A DNA stretch of 64,000 nt from Corynebacterium humireducens NBRC 106098 = DSM 45392 (GCF_000819445.1 NZ_CP005286.1:1116001-1180000); one strand, 5' to 3'. Shown: positions 49,842-59,224, counted from the stretch's first letter. Notes: generated by a model from the sequence alone, not told the origin. Made by a program: numbers and translations.

Positions 49842-50864
49842 ATGACCACTGCACTTCTCGAGACCATCGCGGGCAACGCGAAGGCCGTCGACAACAACGA
49901 GATCCCGGCCCGCTACGGCATCGAACTGCTCGGCGCCCGGGAGGGCTTCCGTCGCACCACCCTCCTGGAGACCGCCCGTCAGCTCCGTGAGATCGCCGCC
50001 GTCGACCTCTCCGTCGCATTCGGCATCTGGGCGCACACCATGGTGATCACCTACCTGCGCACCGCCGACACCGACTACGTCCGCTACGTGCTCCCCGCCC
50101 TGGAGAACGGCACCCGCCCGGGCGTGACCGGCATGGCCCCGGCCTTCAAGGAGGCCGCCGGCGCCGGCACCATCGACCTCACCGCCACCCCGGGCGAGGA
50201 CGGCTACCTGCTCAACGGCACGCTGGCCTGGGCCTCGAACCTGGCGGAGGACGCGGTCGTCGTCACCGCCGCCCGCACCCCGGCGGGGGAGCGCCTGCTC
50301 GTCGCCTTCGACGGCTGCGCCCCGGGTGTCACCCTCGGCACCCCCTTCGCGCTGCTGGGGCTGAACGCCACCTCCTCGGCCGGCATCACCCTGGAGAACG
50401 TCCCCGTGCCGCACGGCCAGGTCCTCTCGCGTGACTTCGACGCCTTCATCTCCGCGGTCCGCCCGACGTTCCTCATCCTCCAGACCTCCGAGTGCCTGGG
50501 TGTGGCGGATGCCGCGATCGACGCCGCCGCCACCCGTCTGACCGGCCTCAACGAGGTCCTCGCCGAGGATGTCGCCGAGGTCCGTGAGCGGGTCACCCAC
50601 CTCATCCACACGCAGGAGCTCATCTGCGCGGTGCTGGACGACGACGCCGTCGTCGACCGCGTCAAGCTCCTCGAACTGCGCCTCGCCGCGGCCCGGGCGG
50701 CTGTTGACGCGACCGCACTGGAGGTCCGCCTCGCGGGAGGCGCCGGCTACGCCCAGAACTCCCCGGCCTCCCGCCGGTTCCGTGAGGCGGCGTTCATTCC
50801 GGTACAGTCGCCGTCCGAGACCCAGCTCAAGTGGGAGCTTCGCCGGGCGAAGCAGGAGGGATGA
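49842..50864 (+). CDS. Acyl-CoA dehydrogenase-fold flavoprotein, likely FMNH2-dependent monooxygenase type
   Basis: The 340-residue protein has the acyl-CoA dehydrogenase fold (TGMAPAFKEAAGAGTIDLTA in the middle domain and a C-terminal helical bundle ending LKWELRRA). No clear catalytic glutamate for CoA dehydrogenation is visible, and the next gene is a flavin reductase, so a DszC/SfnB-like two-component monooxygenase is more likely. Its gene starts two bases after the OsmC stop. The substrate may be an organosulfur compound; that is inference. Confidence 0.7.
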   Translation: MTTALLETIAGNAKAVDNNEIPARYGIELLGAREGFRRTTLLETARQLREIAAVDLSVAFGIWAHTMVITYLRTADTDYVRYVLPALENGTRPGVTGMAPAFKEAAGAGTIDLTATPGEDGYLLNGTLAWASNLAEDAVVVTAARTPAGERLLVAFDGCAPGVTLGTPFALLGLNATSSAGITLENVPVPHGQVLSRDFDAFISAVRPTFLILQTSECLGVADAAIDAAATRLTGLNEVLAEDVAEVRERVTHLIHTQELICAVLDDDAVVDRVKLLELRLAAARAAVDATALEVRLAGGAGYAQNSPASRRFREAAFIPVQSPSETQLKWELRRAKQEG

Positions 50865-50865
50865 C

Positions 50866-51357
50866 ATGACAGTGGCCGATCTGACGGTGACCGGTGAGCA
50901 GCTGCGGGCAGCCGTGGGGACCTTCCCCTCAGGGGTGACCGTGGTGACCGCCCTGACCCCGTCCGGGGAGGACGTCGGTCTGACCGTCTCCGCGTTCTCC
51001 TCGCTCTCCCTGGAGCCGGCGATGGTCGTGTTCAGCGTCGACAACGCCTCCCAGTCCCTGCCGTACCTCACCGTGGGTCAGCCGCTGGGCATCTCCGTGC
51101 TCGCCGCGGACCAGGGTGCTCTCGCGTACCAGTTCTCGCGGCGCGGGGTCGACCGTTTCGACGGCGTCGGCACGCATCGCCGGGGGCGGGGGGTGGCCGT
51201 GCTCGACGGTGCCGCCGCCTGGTTCGCCGGGGAGATCGTCAACGCCTTCCCGGGCGGTGACCACACCATCCTCACCGTCGCGGTGCATGACTGCGGCACC
51301 CACGAGGACGCCCGCCCGCTGCTCTACCAGCGCGGACAGGTCCACGACTGGGTCTAA
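50866..51357 (+). CDS. Flavin reductase-like protein (NADH:FMN oxidoreductase)
   Basis: The 163-residue protein matches the flavin_reduct domain: GTFPSGVTVVTALTP (about residue 16), VSAFSSLSLEPAMVVFSV with the FMN-binding segment, and GDHTILTVAV near the C terminus. It would supply reduced FMN to the upstream monooxygenase-type partner. ATG at 50866 follows the partner's stop by one base. Confidence 0.88.
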   Translation: MTVADLTVTGEQLRAAVGTFPSGVTVVTALTPSGEDVGLTVSAFSSLSLEPAMVVFSVDNASQSLPYLTVGQPLGISVLAADQGALAYQFSRRGVDRFDGVGTHRRGRGVAVLDGAAAWFAGEIVNAFPGGDHTILTVAVHDCGTHEDARPLLYQRGQVHDWV

Positions 51358-52478
51358 CGGTCCTGCGGTTCCTGGTCGATGAGTTCGTCGTCGTCCGGGA
51401 TCTCGTGCGCGGGGCGCGGCGGGATCGCCCGGACCTGGTCCCGGCTGAGCCCCGGTCCGAAGGACCGCGGCGGGAGGATGACCTCCGCGCCCGTGCGCAG
51501 TGACTCCTCGACGGCCGCGAACACCCGCACGTCCGCCAGTCCCTCCTCACCGTCGGGCTCGGGGCGGGTGCCGGAGCGGAGGCAGTCCACGAAGTAGCGG
51601 ATCTCGCCCGCGAACTGGTCCATGGACTCCGCGGTGCGGGTCTTCGTGCCGCTTTCCGTGGTGACGGTGACGTTGCGCGGCGGTTCGGGGGCGTAGCCGT
51701 AGCAGGAATCCGACGTCATCGACCCCTCTGCGCCGACCAGCGTGAAGTTGTCGACATCATCGGCGGCGTAGCTCAGCGTGTACTGCGCGATACGGTCGTC
51801 GGGGAAGCGCAGCGTCACGCCGACGGTGTCGCGGAAGTTGAAGTCGCGGTCGTCGTTACGCGTGCCCAGCGCGTGGACACGCACCGGCTCGGCGCGGAAC
51901 AGGTGCCGCGCCAGATTGAGGGGGTAGGCCCCGAAGTCGGGGACCGGCCCGCCCCAGAAGCCGCTGTGGCCGCGGTGGTTGTCCTCGTTGATGTCGTGGG
52001 TGAACACCGAGGTGAAGCTGCGGGTCTCGCCGATCTCGCCGCGCGCCACGCGGTCGACGAGCTCCAGCATGTAGGCGTCCTGGTGCATGCGGTAGGCCAC
52101 CATGAGTGTAGCTCCGCCGCTTTCCGACGCTGCGATCATCGCCTCGCAGTCCTCCACGCTGGTGGCCATGGGTTTCTCCAGGAGGACGTGGACCCCGGCC
52201 CGCAGGGCGGGCTCGGCGAACTCGCGGTGACGGAAGACGGGGGTGGCGACGTAGACGGCGTCGACTGAGCCGTCGGCCAGCATCTGGTCGTAGTACTCGT
52301 AGTCATAGACGCGGACGTCGTCGCCGAGCGCGGCCGCCTTCTCCGGGGAACCGGTGACGGCGGCGACGAGCTCGACGTCGTCGAGACTGCGGAGCGCCGG
52401 GAGGAAGGCCTGCTGGGTGATCTGGCCGACACCGACGACAGCGAAACGGACAGGGGAGTCATATGCGTGTGTGCTCAT
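51354..52478 (-). CDS. Gfo/Idh/MocA-family oxidoreductase
   Basis: The 374-residue NAD(P)-dependent enzyme has a Rossmann domain (AVVGVGQITQQAFLPAL, about residue 13) and the family motif HVLLEKPMATS (about residue 97) with the catalytic Lys, then a GGPVPDFGAYPLNLARHLF barrel segment with the Asp/His pair. It may act on a sugar or inositol derivative. TAGCCT ends six bases before ATG. It is convergent with the flavin reductase gene by a 4-bp overlap and divergent from leuB. Confidence 0.9.
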   Translation of the reverse strand: MSTHAYDSPVRFAVVGVGQITQQAFLPALRSLDDVELVAAVTGSPEKAAALGDDVRVYDYEYYDQMLADGSVDAVYVATPVFRHREFAEPALRAGVHVLLEKPMATSVEDCEAMIAASESGGATLMVAYRMHQDAYMLELVDRVARGEIGETRSFTSVFTHDINEDNHRGHSGFWGGPVPDFGAYPLNLARHLFRAEPVRVHALGTRNDDRDFNFRDTVGVTLRFPDDRIAQYTLSYAADDVDNFTLVGAEGSMTSDSCYGYAPEPPRNVTVTTESGTKTRTAESMDQFAGEIRYFVDCLRSGTRPEPDGEEGLADVRVFAAVEESLRTGAEVILPPRSFGPGLSRDQVRAIPPRPAHEIPDDDELIDQEPQDR

Positions 52479-52539
52479 GGCCCCAGGCTACGGACTCGAA
52501 ACGTGCGGCGTTGAGCGCACGAGGGGAGGGGTGGGCTGA

Positions 52540-52545
52540 TAGAAT
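52540..52545 (+). promoter_or_regulatory. leuB promoter -10 TAGAAT
   Basis: TAGAAT lies 38 bases before the leuB ATG, leaving a short leader with GAAAGGAA as the ribosome site. Confidence 0.5.
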
Positions 52546-52583
52546 CGCCGCCAGTTCAGCAGGTGAGAAAGGAATCCCACAGA

Positions 52584-53597
52584 ATGAAACTTGCAGTCAT
52601 TGGCGGAGACGGCATCGGCCCGGAGGTCACCGAAGAGGCGCTCAAGGTCCTCCGCACCGTCCGCGACGACATCGAGACCACCGACTACGATCTCGGCGCA
52701 CGTCGCTACCTGCGCAACGGTGAGCTGCTCACCGACGCCGACCTCGACTCCCTCCGCGAGCACGACGCCATCCTCCTCGGCGCCATCGGCGCCCCGGACA
52801 CCGTCGCGCCGGGCGTCCTCGAGCGTGGCCTGCTGCTCAAGATGCGTTTCGCCCTCGACCACCACGTCAACCTGCGTCCCTCCAAGCTCTACGAGGGCGT
52901 CGAGTCCCCGCTGAAGAACCCGGGCGAGATCGACTTCGTCGTCGTCCGCGAGGGCACCGAGGGCGCCTACACCGGCAACGGCGGCGCCATCCGCGTGGGC
53001 ACCCCGCACGAGGTCGCCAACGAGACCTCCGTCAACACCCGCTACGGCGCCGAGCGCGTCGTCCGCTACGCCTTCGAGCTGGCCATGACCCGCCGCAAGC
53101 ACGTCACCCTGGTCCACAAGACCAACGTGCTCGTCCACGGCGGCGGCATGTGGCAGCGCACCGTCGACGAGGTCGCCACGGAGTACCCTGAGGTCACCGT
53201 CGACTACGCGCACATCGACGCCGCGACGATCTACATGATCACCGACCCCTCCCGCTTCGACGTCATCGTCACCGACAACCTCTTCGGCGACATCATCACC
53301 GATGAGGCCGGTGCCGTCTCCGGTGGCATCGGCCTCGCCGCCTCCGGCAACATCGACGCCACCCGCACCAACCCGTCCATGTTCGAGCCGGTCCACGGCT
53401 CCGCACCGGACATCGCCGGCCAGGGCATCGCCGACCCGACCGCCGCCATCCTCTCCGCCGCGATGCTGCTGCGTCACCTCGGTGACGAGGACAACGCCGC
53501 ACGGATCGAGGCCGCGGTGGCCGAGGACGTCGCCAAGCGTGAGGGGCAGATCCGCACCACCGAGGTCGGCGACCGCATCGCCGCCGCCCTCAAGTAG
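52584..53597 (+). CDS. leuB: 3-isopropylmalate dehydrogenase
   Basis: The 337-residue enzyme oxidises and decarboxylates 3-isopropylmalate in leucine synthesis. N terminus [33 protein letters not shown] (about residue 126) and [26 protein letters not shown] (NAD/metal Asp residues, about residue 237) identify LeuB over isocitrate dehydrogenase. ATG at 52584 is used because the GAAAGGAATC ribosome site precedes it. Not joined to the other leu genes. Confidence 0.96.
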   Translation: MKLAVIGGDGIGPEVTEEALKVLRTVRDDIETTDYDLGARRYLRNGELLTDADLDSLREHDAILLGAIGAPDTVAPGVLERGLLLKMRFALDHHVNLRPSKLYEGVESPLKNPGEIDFVVVREGTEGAYTGNGGAIRVGTPHEVANETSVNTRYGAERVVRYAFELAMTRRKHVTLVHKTNVLVHGGGMWQRTVDEVATEYPEVTVDYAHIDAATIYMITDPSRFDVIVTDNLFGDIITDEAGAVSGGIGLAASGNIDATRTNPSMFEPVHGSAPDIAGQGIADPTAAILSAAMLLRHLGDEDNAARIEAAVAEDVAKREGQIRTTEVGDRIAAALK

Positions 53598-53639
53598 TCT
53601 GTCGGCAGCAGACAGACGCCATATATATAAGGAGCATTC

Positions 53640-55145
53640 GTGAGGCGACGTACAGCACTACTGGCCCTGGCCACCACCCTGGCCATGGTCACCGGATGCT
53701 CCACCTCGGCGGACACCGGTGACGGGGACGACCGGAAGCCCGGCACCCCCGCCCTGGAGATGACCTCCTCCGAGGTCATCGCCGACGCCGCCGGCAACGG
53801 CGTCGACACCTCCGCCCGCCTCTTCGAGGAGGCGGAGACCGTCGTGGTCGCCGCCGACACCCCTGAGGACCAGGCCCGGGGCGCCCACCTGGCGATCGCC
53901 GGCGGCGTGCCCATGCTCACCGCCGGGGACCAGGCGGCCGTCGACGCCGAGATCGACCGCCTCGGCGCCTCCCGCGTCATCACCGTCGGTGGCGTCGGCA
54001 CCCTCGCCGAGGGACCCGAGCTGGTGGCGGCCCCGCCGGCTGCCGTGCCCGCGTCGCTGAGCGCAGGCGTGGTGGCCTCCCTCGACAGGGACACCGCCGA
54101 GGGCATGGACGGCCTGACACACACGAAGCACCCGCTGGCCATGCCGGCGATGCTCGCCACCGACGCCACCTCGCTGGCCTCCATCGCCACCGCCCGCGCG
54201 GCCGGCGCCGAGGTCCACGTGCTGGCGCACCCGGACCCGCGCGTGACCTCCGAGTCGATGGCACTGGTCTCCGACCAGGACGTCCTCGCCCTCGGTGAGC
54301 AGTTCGGCAGCGGGGACCGCCTCGAGCGGGCCATCGAGCTTGCCGCCAACGGCGAACTGCCCGGCGGCGGCGGACTCCTGTTCCCGGGGCGCCGCATGGT
54401 CGCCTTCTACGGTCACCCCTGGGGCGGTGACCTCGGCGTCATGGGCGAGCAGCCCCCGGCCGAGGCCGTCGCCCGGGTGCAGGAGCACATCACCAGCTAC
54501 CAGGCACTCGAGGAGCAGCCGGTCATCCCGGCCTTCGAGATTATCGTCACCGTCGCCTCCGCCTTCCCGGGCGAGGACGGCAAGTACACCAACGTCGGCG
54601 ACCCGGCCGAGTTCACCGGCTACATCGACGCCATCACCGAGGCCGGCGGCTACGCCTTCCTCGACCTCCAGCCCGGGCAGGCCAGCTTCATCGAACAGGC
54701 CAGGGTCTACGAGGAGCTGCTCAAGCGCCCCAACGTCGGACTGGCCCTCGACCCCGAGTGGAACCTGCAGCCCGGGGAGCGCCCGCTCCAGCGCGTCGGC
54801 CACGCCGAGGCCGCGGAGATCAACGAGGTCGCTGACTGGCTGGCCGCTCTCGTCCGCGACAACAACCTGCCGCAGAAGGGCCTCATCGTCCACCAGTTCC
54901 AGATGCAGATGCTCCGCGACCGCGAGACCATCAACACGGACCACCCGGAACTCGCCTTCATCCTCCACGCCGACGGACACGGCGTGCCGGAGGAGAAGTT
55001 CGCCACCTGGGACACCGTCCGCCAGGGCCTCGACGACAACTGGTTCATGGCGTGGAAGAACTTCATCGACGAGGACAAGCCCACCTTCACCCCGCAGCAG
55101 ACCTACGACATCGAGCCCCGCCCCTGGTTCGTTTCCTACCAGTAA
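53640..55145 (+). CDS. Lipoprotein with cell-wall-binding-repeat-like N domain and hydrolase-like C domain
   Basis: The 501-residue product has a lipobox at TLAMVTGCST (Cys about residue 20), so it is attached to the outer membrane leaflet side of the cytoplasmic membrane. Residues 45-130 resemble a cell-wall-binding repeat 2 (VVVAADTPEDQARGAHLAIAGG, then LGASRVITVGGVG). The C-terminal 250 residues look like a TIM-barrel-like domain (AYGFYGHP-like AFYGHPWGG, FLDLQPGQASF, GLALDPEWN). The function is unknown. GTG start with AAGGAG five bases upstream, following an ATATATATAA promoter-like tract. Confidence 0.75.
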   Translation: MRRRTALLALATTLAMVTGCSTSADTGDGDDRKPGTPALEMTSSEVIADAAGNGVDTSARLFEEAETVVVAADTPEDQARGAHLAIAGGVPMLTAGDQAAVDAEIDRLGASRVITVGGVGTLAEGPELVAAPPAAVPASLSAGVVASLDRDTAEGMDGLTHTKHPLAMPAMLATDATSLASIATARAAGAEVHVLAHPDPRVTSESMALVSDQDVLALGEQFGSGDRLERAIELAANGELPGGGGLLFPGRRMVAFYGHPWGGDLGVMGEQPPAEAVARVQEHITSYQALEEQPVIPAFEIIVTVASAFPGEDGKYTNVGDPAEFTGYIDAITEAGGYAFLDLQPGQASFIEQARVYEELLKRPNVGLALDPEWNLQPGERPLQRVGHAEAAEINEVADWLAALVRDNNLPQKGLIVHQFQMQMLRDRETINTDHPELAFILHADGHGVPEEKFATWDTVRQGLDDNWFMAWKNFIDEDKPTFTPQQTYDIEPRPWFVSYQ

Positions 55146-55173
55146 TCCACTGACGGGGAGGGCGTGGGCCACC

Positions 55174-55179
55174 TAGGGT
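55174..55179 (+). promoter_or_regulatory. -10 TAGGGT for leaderless DUF294 gene
   Basis: TAGGGT ends seven bases before ATG at 55187. Confidence 0.5.
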
Positions 55180-55186
55180 TGTAGAC

Positions 55187-57043
55187 ATGACCGTCGAACT
55201 CGAAGAGGTCCGCAGTTTCCTCGCTGACCTCGAGCCTTTCACCCGCCTCCCCGTAGCGGAGCTGGACGCGCTGCCGGCGCGGATGACCATGGAGTACGTC
55301 CGCCGCGGCGAGGACATCATCCGCCTCGGTGCCCCCAACGACTTCCTCTACATCATCCGTTCCGGCGCGGTCGACGTCATCGACGACGAGGGCATCCTCC
55401 TCGACCGCCGCGATGACGGACGCAGCTTCGGCTACTCCACCCTCCTCGGCGAGCACACCTCCCGCTACACGATGACCGCCGTGGAGGACTCCCTCCTCCT
55501 GCTCCTCCCGCGGGAGGAGTTCGTGGCGCTCGGCGAGCGCAACCCGGACATCATGCGCTTCTACTCCTCCCAGTCGCGCCGTATCCGGGCGGCGGCCGAG
55601 GAACTGCGCGGCGACTCCTCCACGGACGTCCTGCGCACGAAGCTCCGGGAGTTCAAGATCCCCAACCCCGTGTCCATCGGCCCCACCGCCACCATCCGGG
55701 AGGCCGCGGAACTGATGGAGGAGCACAAGGTCTCCTCGCTGCTCATCACGGTCGGCGACCAGCTGGAGGGCATCGTCACGGACCGTGACCTGCGCGGCCG
55801 GGTCGTCGCCAAGGGGCTGGACATCACCCTGCCGATCACGGAGATCATGACCCCCCGCCCGCGGACCGTGAACTCCGAGACCCTCGCCTTCGAGGCGATG
55901 CTGATCATGGCGGAGATGCGCATCCACCACCTTCCGATCGTGGATGAGGGGCAGCTGACCGGCATCGTCACCACCGCCGACGTCATGCGTCTGCTGCGCC
56001 ACGATCCTATCTACCTCACCGCAGAGTTCTCCCGCCGCAACTCCCCGGAGGAACTCAAGGACGCCTACTCCCAGGCCTCCGAGGTCGCCGTCCGCTTCAT
56101 CGAGCGGGGCGCCTCCGCCGAGGAGACCTCCGGCATCATGACCATCGCCGCCGACTCCCTCGCCCGCCGCCTGCTCAAGCTCGGCGAGGAGAAGTTCGGC
56201 GCCCCGCCCGTGCCGTACACCTTCGTCGTGCTCGGCTCCCAGGGCCGCCGCGAGATGGGCCTGGCCTCCGACCAGGACAACGCCATGGTGCTGTCCGACG
56301 ACTACGTCGAGGCCGAGCACGGGAAGTACTTCGCCGACCTCGCCGAGTACGTGTGCCAGGGCCTGCACACCGCAGGGCAGGTCCTCTGCCCGGGTGACAT
56401 GATGGCCTCCAACCCAGAGTGGCGCATGACCCGGACGAAGTGGCTGGACACGTTCCGTCTCTGGGTGACCGCCCCGGAACCGGACGCCCTGCTCCACGCC
56501 CAGACCTTCTTCGACTTCCGCGGCATCCACGGCGACACCGAGCTCGCCGACGACGTCCACAACAACGCCGTCGGGATGGCACGCGGCGCCCGCCGCATGC
56601 ACGCCCACCTGGCGGCGCTGGCCGCCCGTCGCGAACCGCCGTTGGGCTTCTTCCGCGGCCTCGTCGTGGACCGCTCCGGCGAGTACGCCAACACCCTCAA
56701 CGTGAAGAAGGGGGGCACGGCGGGCATCGTCCAGATGGCGCGCCTGTTCGCACTGTCCAGCGGGGTGACGGCCCTGGGGACCCGGAACCGTCTCATGGAG
56801 GCCTCCGCCACCTCGGCGGTGTCCGAGAGGGGCGCGCTCGACCTGGTCGACGCCTTCGACTACCTCAACTCGATCACGCTGCGGCACCAGGCGACCCAGC
56901 TGCGGGAGAAGTCCGTCCCCGACTACAACATCGACCCCAACAAGCTGGGCAAGATGGACAGAGAGCACCTCCGCGACAGCTTCCAGATCATCAAGAGCAT
57001 GCAGAACGCCCTGGCCACCAAGTACCTCGTGAGGAACATCTGA
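55187..57043 (+). CDS. cNMP-binding/CBS/DUF294 putative nucleotidyltransferase
   Basis: The 618-residue protein has, in order, a cyclic-nucleotide-binding-like domain (residues 15-125, DFLYIIRSGAVDVI), two CBS domains (about residues 155-275, LLITVGDQLEGIVTDRDLRGR), a DUF294 nucleotidyltransferase domain with LGSQGRREMGLASDQDNAMV (about residue 348, GSxGR...DxD motif) and a C-terminal DUF294 helical domain. It probably senses a nucleotide and transfers a nucleotidyl group; the target is unknown. It overlaps the next gene (TGATG). Confidence 0.88.
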   Translation: MTVELEEVRSFLADLEPFTRLPVAELDALPARMTMEYVRRGEDIIRLGAPNDFLYIIRSGAVDVIDDEGILLDRRDDGRSFGYSTLLGEHTSRYTMTAVEDSLLLLLPREEFVALGERNPDIMRFYSSQSRRIRAAAEELRGDSSTDVLRTKLREFKIPNPVSIGPTATIREAAELMEEHKVSSLLITVGDQLEGIVTDRDLRGRVVAKGLDITLPITEIMTPRPRTVNSETLAFEAMLIMAEMRIHHLPIVDEGQLTGIVTTADVMRLLRHDPIYLTAEFSRRNSPEELKDAYSQASEVAVRFIERGASAEETSGIMTIAADSLARRLLKLGEEKFGAPPVPYTFVVLGSQGRREMGLASDQDNAMVLSDDYVEAEHGKYFADLAEYVCQGLHTAGQVLCPGDMMASNPEWRMTRTKWLDTFRLWVTAPEPDALLHAQTFFDFRGIHGDTELADDVHNNAVGMARGARRMHAHLAALAARREPPLGFFRGLVVDRSGEYANTLNVKKGGTAGIVQMARLFALSSGVTALGTRNRLMEASATSAVSERGALDLVDAFDYLNSITLRHQATQLREKSVPDYNIDPNKLGKMDREHLRDSFQIIKSMQNALATKYLVRNI

Positions 57044-57699
57044 TGTGGCCCTTCCGTTCCGACCCCGCCCGGAAGGCCACCGGTCCGCTCAAGGCCTTCT
57101 ACGACGCCCCCGCCCCCGATGACCGTACCCCGCTCGAGGAGCTGCCGCTGCTGGCCGTCGACGTGGAGACGACCGGCATGGAGCCGACGAAGAACCAGCT
57201 GGTGTCCATCGGCTGGGTGCCGGTGAATGGCACGCGGGTGGACCTCGCCGGGGCTGGCTACGTCATCCTCCGCGGTTCGGAGGGGTTCAGCGTCGGCAGC
57301 TCCGCCACGATCCACCACCTCACCGACGACGAGATCGCCAGGGGCATGGACCACGCGGAGGCCGTGGGGCACCTCCTCGAGGCGCTCCGCGGGCGGGTGC
57401 TGCTCGCGCACTTCGCGGCGCTGGAGCAGGGGTTCCTGTCCCTGGCGTGCGAGAGGCACTTTGGGGCACCCCTGAAAGTGAAGACGGTGGACACCTTCGC
57501 CATCGAGAGACGCCACATGGAGCGCATGGGGACCTACCCCCGGGGTGAGGACCTCCGCCTGGCCCGCGTCCGCGCCCGTTACGGTCTGCCCTCCTACCGG
57601 AACCACAACGCGCTCACCGACGCCCTGGCGTGCGCCGAACAGTACCTCGCCCACCGCGCGACCCTCGCCGTCAACACCTTGAAGGACGTCATGAGTTAA
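57043..57699 (+). CDS. DnaQ-like exonuclease (second copy)
   Basis: The 218-residue protein has DEDDh motifs: Exo I LAVDVETTGMEPTKN (about residue 40), Exo II RVLLAHFAALEQGF, Exo III HNALTDALACAEQYL with His. It starts inside the stop of the DUF294 gene (TGATG), so the two are translated together, as in C. glutamicum. DUF294/exonuclease pairing suggests a shared nucleotide- or RNA-related role; this is inference. Confidence 0.88.
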   Translation: MWPFRSDPARKATGPLKAFYDAPAPDDRTPLEELPLLAVDVETTGMEPTKNQLVSIGWVPVNGTRVDLAGAGYVILRGSEGFSVGSSATIHHLTDDEIARGMDHAEAVGHLLEALRGRVLLAHFAALEQGFLSLACERHFGAPLKVKTVDTFAIERRHMERMGTYPRGEDLRLARVRARYGLPSYRNHNALTDALACAEQYLAHRATLAVNTLKDVMS

Positions 57700-57717
57700 T
57701 AGGCCGGGGGTGGGATG

Positions 57718-57723
57718 TAGAGT
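57718..57723 (+). promoter_or_regulatory. -10 TAGAGT for leaderless FAH-family gene
   Basis: TAGAGT ends seven bases before ATG at 57731 and argues against an in-frame upstream start at 57710. Confidence 0.55.
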
Positions 57724-57730
57724 GTTCCCC

Positions 57731-58537
57731 ATGCGCTTTGGAAGAATCGCCCACCCTGAGGGCTTCAGTTTCGTCGTCATCGACGGTGAGGGCAGTGATG
57801 CCACTGACCTCGTCGCCAAGGAAATCAAGGACACCCCGTACACCGAGCCGGAGTACACCGGACGGGAGTGGCCGCTGGCGGACGTGCGTCTGCTGGCCCC
57901 GACCCTGCCGAGCAAGGTCGTGGCCATCGGCCGCAACTACGCCGACCACGTCGCCGAGGTGTTCAAGGAGTCCGCGGAGCACCTGCCGCCGACCCTGTTC
58001 CTCAAGCCGCCGACCGCCGTCATCGGCCCGGACGCCGCCATCAAGATCCCGGACTTCGCCACCAAGGTCGAGTTCGAGGGTGAGCTCGCCGTCGTCGTGG
58101 GCAAGGTCGCAAAGAACGTCAAGGCCGAGGACTGGAAGTCCGTCGTCCGTGGCTTCACCATCGTCAACGACGTCTCCTCCCGTGACCTGCAGTTCGCGGA
58201 CGGCCAGTGGGCACGCGCCAAGGGCATCGACACCTTCTGCCCGCTCGGCCCGTGGATCGAGACCGACATCGACTCCTTCGACCTGGACAACCTCTCCATC
58301 AAGGCCCACCTCACCCACGACGGTGAGCGTCTGACCAAGCAGGACTCCAACTCCAACCAGATGATCATGAAGATGGGTCAGATCATCGAGTTCATCACCG
58401 CCTCCATGACCCTGCTGCCGGGCGACGTCATCTGCACCGGCTCCCCGGCCGGCACCGAGGCCATGCAGCCCGGTGACACCATCGAGGTCGAGATCGAGGG
58501 CCTGGGCATCCTGCGTAACCCGATCGAGCGGGCCTAG
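57731..58537 (+). CDS. odx: Fumarylacetoacetate hydrolase-family protein, probable oxaloacetate decarboxylase
   Basis: The 268-residue protein is an FAH-fold enzyme: KVVAIGRNYADHVAEV (about residue 60), KVEFEGELAVVVGK with metal-binding Glu residues (about residue 117), GFTIVNDVSSRD and a C-terminal GDVICTGSPAGTEA loop. Its position next to a DnaQ-like gene and upstream of gltX equals that of the characterised C. glutamicum oxaloacetate decarboxylase Odx, so the same activity is likely but not proven by sequence. GGGAGA before the following methyltransferase start joins the two genes. Confidence 0.75.
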   Translation: MRFGRIAHPEGFSFVVIDGEGSDATDLVAKEIKDTPYTEPEYTGREWPLADVRLLAPTLPSKVVAIGRNYADHVAEVFKESAEHLPPTLFLKPPTAVIGPDAAIKIPDFATKVEFEGELAVVVGKVAKNVKAEDWKSVVRGFTIVNDVSSRDLQFADGQWARAKGIDTFCPLGPWIETDIDSFDLDNLSIKAHLTHDGERLTKQDSNSNQMIMKMGQIIEFITASMTLLPGDVICTGSPAGTEAMQPGDTIEVEIEGLGILRNPIERA

Positions 58538-58546
58538 GGAGATCCT

Positions 58547-59140
58547 GTGGAGCACGGTCACGGCGGTCACCGGCACGGAGACTTCGACGAGTTCTACGCG
58601 GCCGGGCAGCGTTGGTCCGGTAACCCGAACGAGGCCCTGATCCGGGAGGTCGCCGACCTCGCGCCGGGTCGTGTCCTCGACATCGGCTGCGGCGAGGGCG
58701 CCGACGCGGTCTGGCTGGCGGAGCAGGGCTGGCAGGTCACCGCCATCGACACCGCGGAGATCGCGGTGGAGAGGGCGCGTGGGATGGCCGCGGAGCGCGG
58801 CGTCGACAAGCAGATCACCTTCGAGGTGGCGCCCCTGGCGGAGTGGCTGGACGAGTACATGGGGGAGAGCTTCGACCTCATCTGCGGCTTCTTCTTCCCG
58901 GCGCCGATGACCACCGAGCAGGCCCGTGAGCTGGCACGGATGCTGCGTCCGGCGGGCACGATGCTGTGGGTCGACCACGACTGGGAGGGCGAGCGTCCGG
59001 AGCGTATGAGCCCGGTGCAGATGGAGGCCCTGATCACCGACCTGGTGACCGACACCGCCATCACCCGCAGCGGCCGCAATGTCACCCAGGGTGCCGGTGC
59101 GCACCACCACGAGGACATCATCCTGCGCGTGCAGCGCTGA
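58547..59140 (+). CDS. Class I SAM-dependent methyltransferase with histidine-rich ends
   Basis: The 197-residue protein has the SAM motif VLDIGCGEGADAVWLAEQGW (about residue 44), an acidic AIDTAEIAVERA strand and a FDLICGFFFPAP motif IV. Unusually, histidines cluster at the N terminus (EHGHGGHRHGDFDEF) and C terminus (GAGAHHHEDIIL), which could bind metal such as zinc or nickel. The substrate is unknown. GTG start with GGGAGA six bases upstream, ten bases after odx. Confidence 0.82.
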   Translation: MEHGHGGHRHGDFDEFYAAGQRWSGNPNEALIREVADLAPGRVLDIGCGEGADAVWLAEQGWQVTAIDTAEIAVERARGMAAERGVDKQITFEVAPLAEWLDEYMGESFDLICGFFFPAPMTTEQARELARMLRPAGTMLWVDHDWEGERPERMSPVQMEALITDLVTDTAITRSGRNVTQGAGAHHHEDIILRVQR

Positions 59141-59158
59141 CCTGCAGGCGGCAGAAAA

Positions 59159-59192
59159 GAGAGGATCCGTACGGCGACGTACGGATCCTCTC
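59159..59192. terminator. Perfect 15-bp terminator hairpin between convergent genes
   Basis: GAGAGGATCCGTACG and CGTACGGATCCTCTC flank a GCGA tetraloop. On the minus strand the hairpin is followed by TTTTCTGCC, so it best serves the isochorismate synthase gene, but it can also stop the methyltransferase transcript. Confidence 0.8.
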
Positions 59193-59224
59193 CGTGATTC
59201 CGGGGATCCCGGGCTGTCAGGGGG

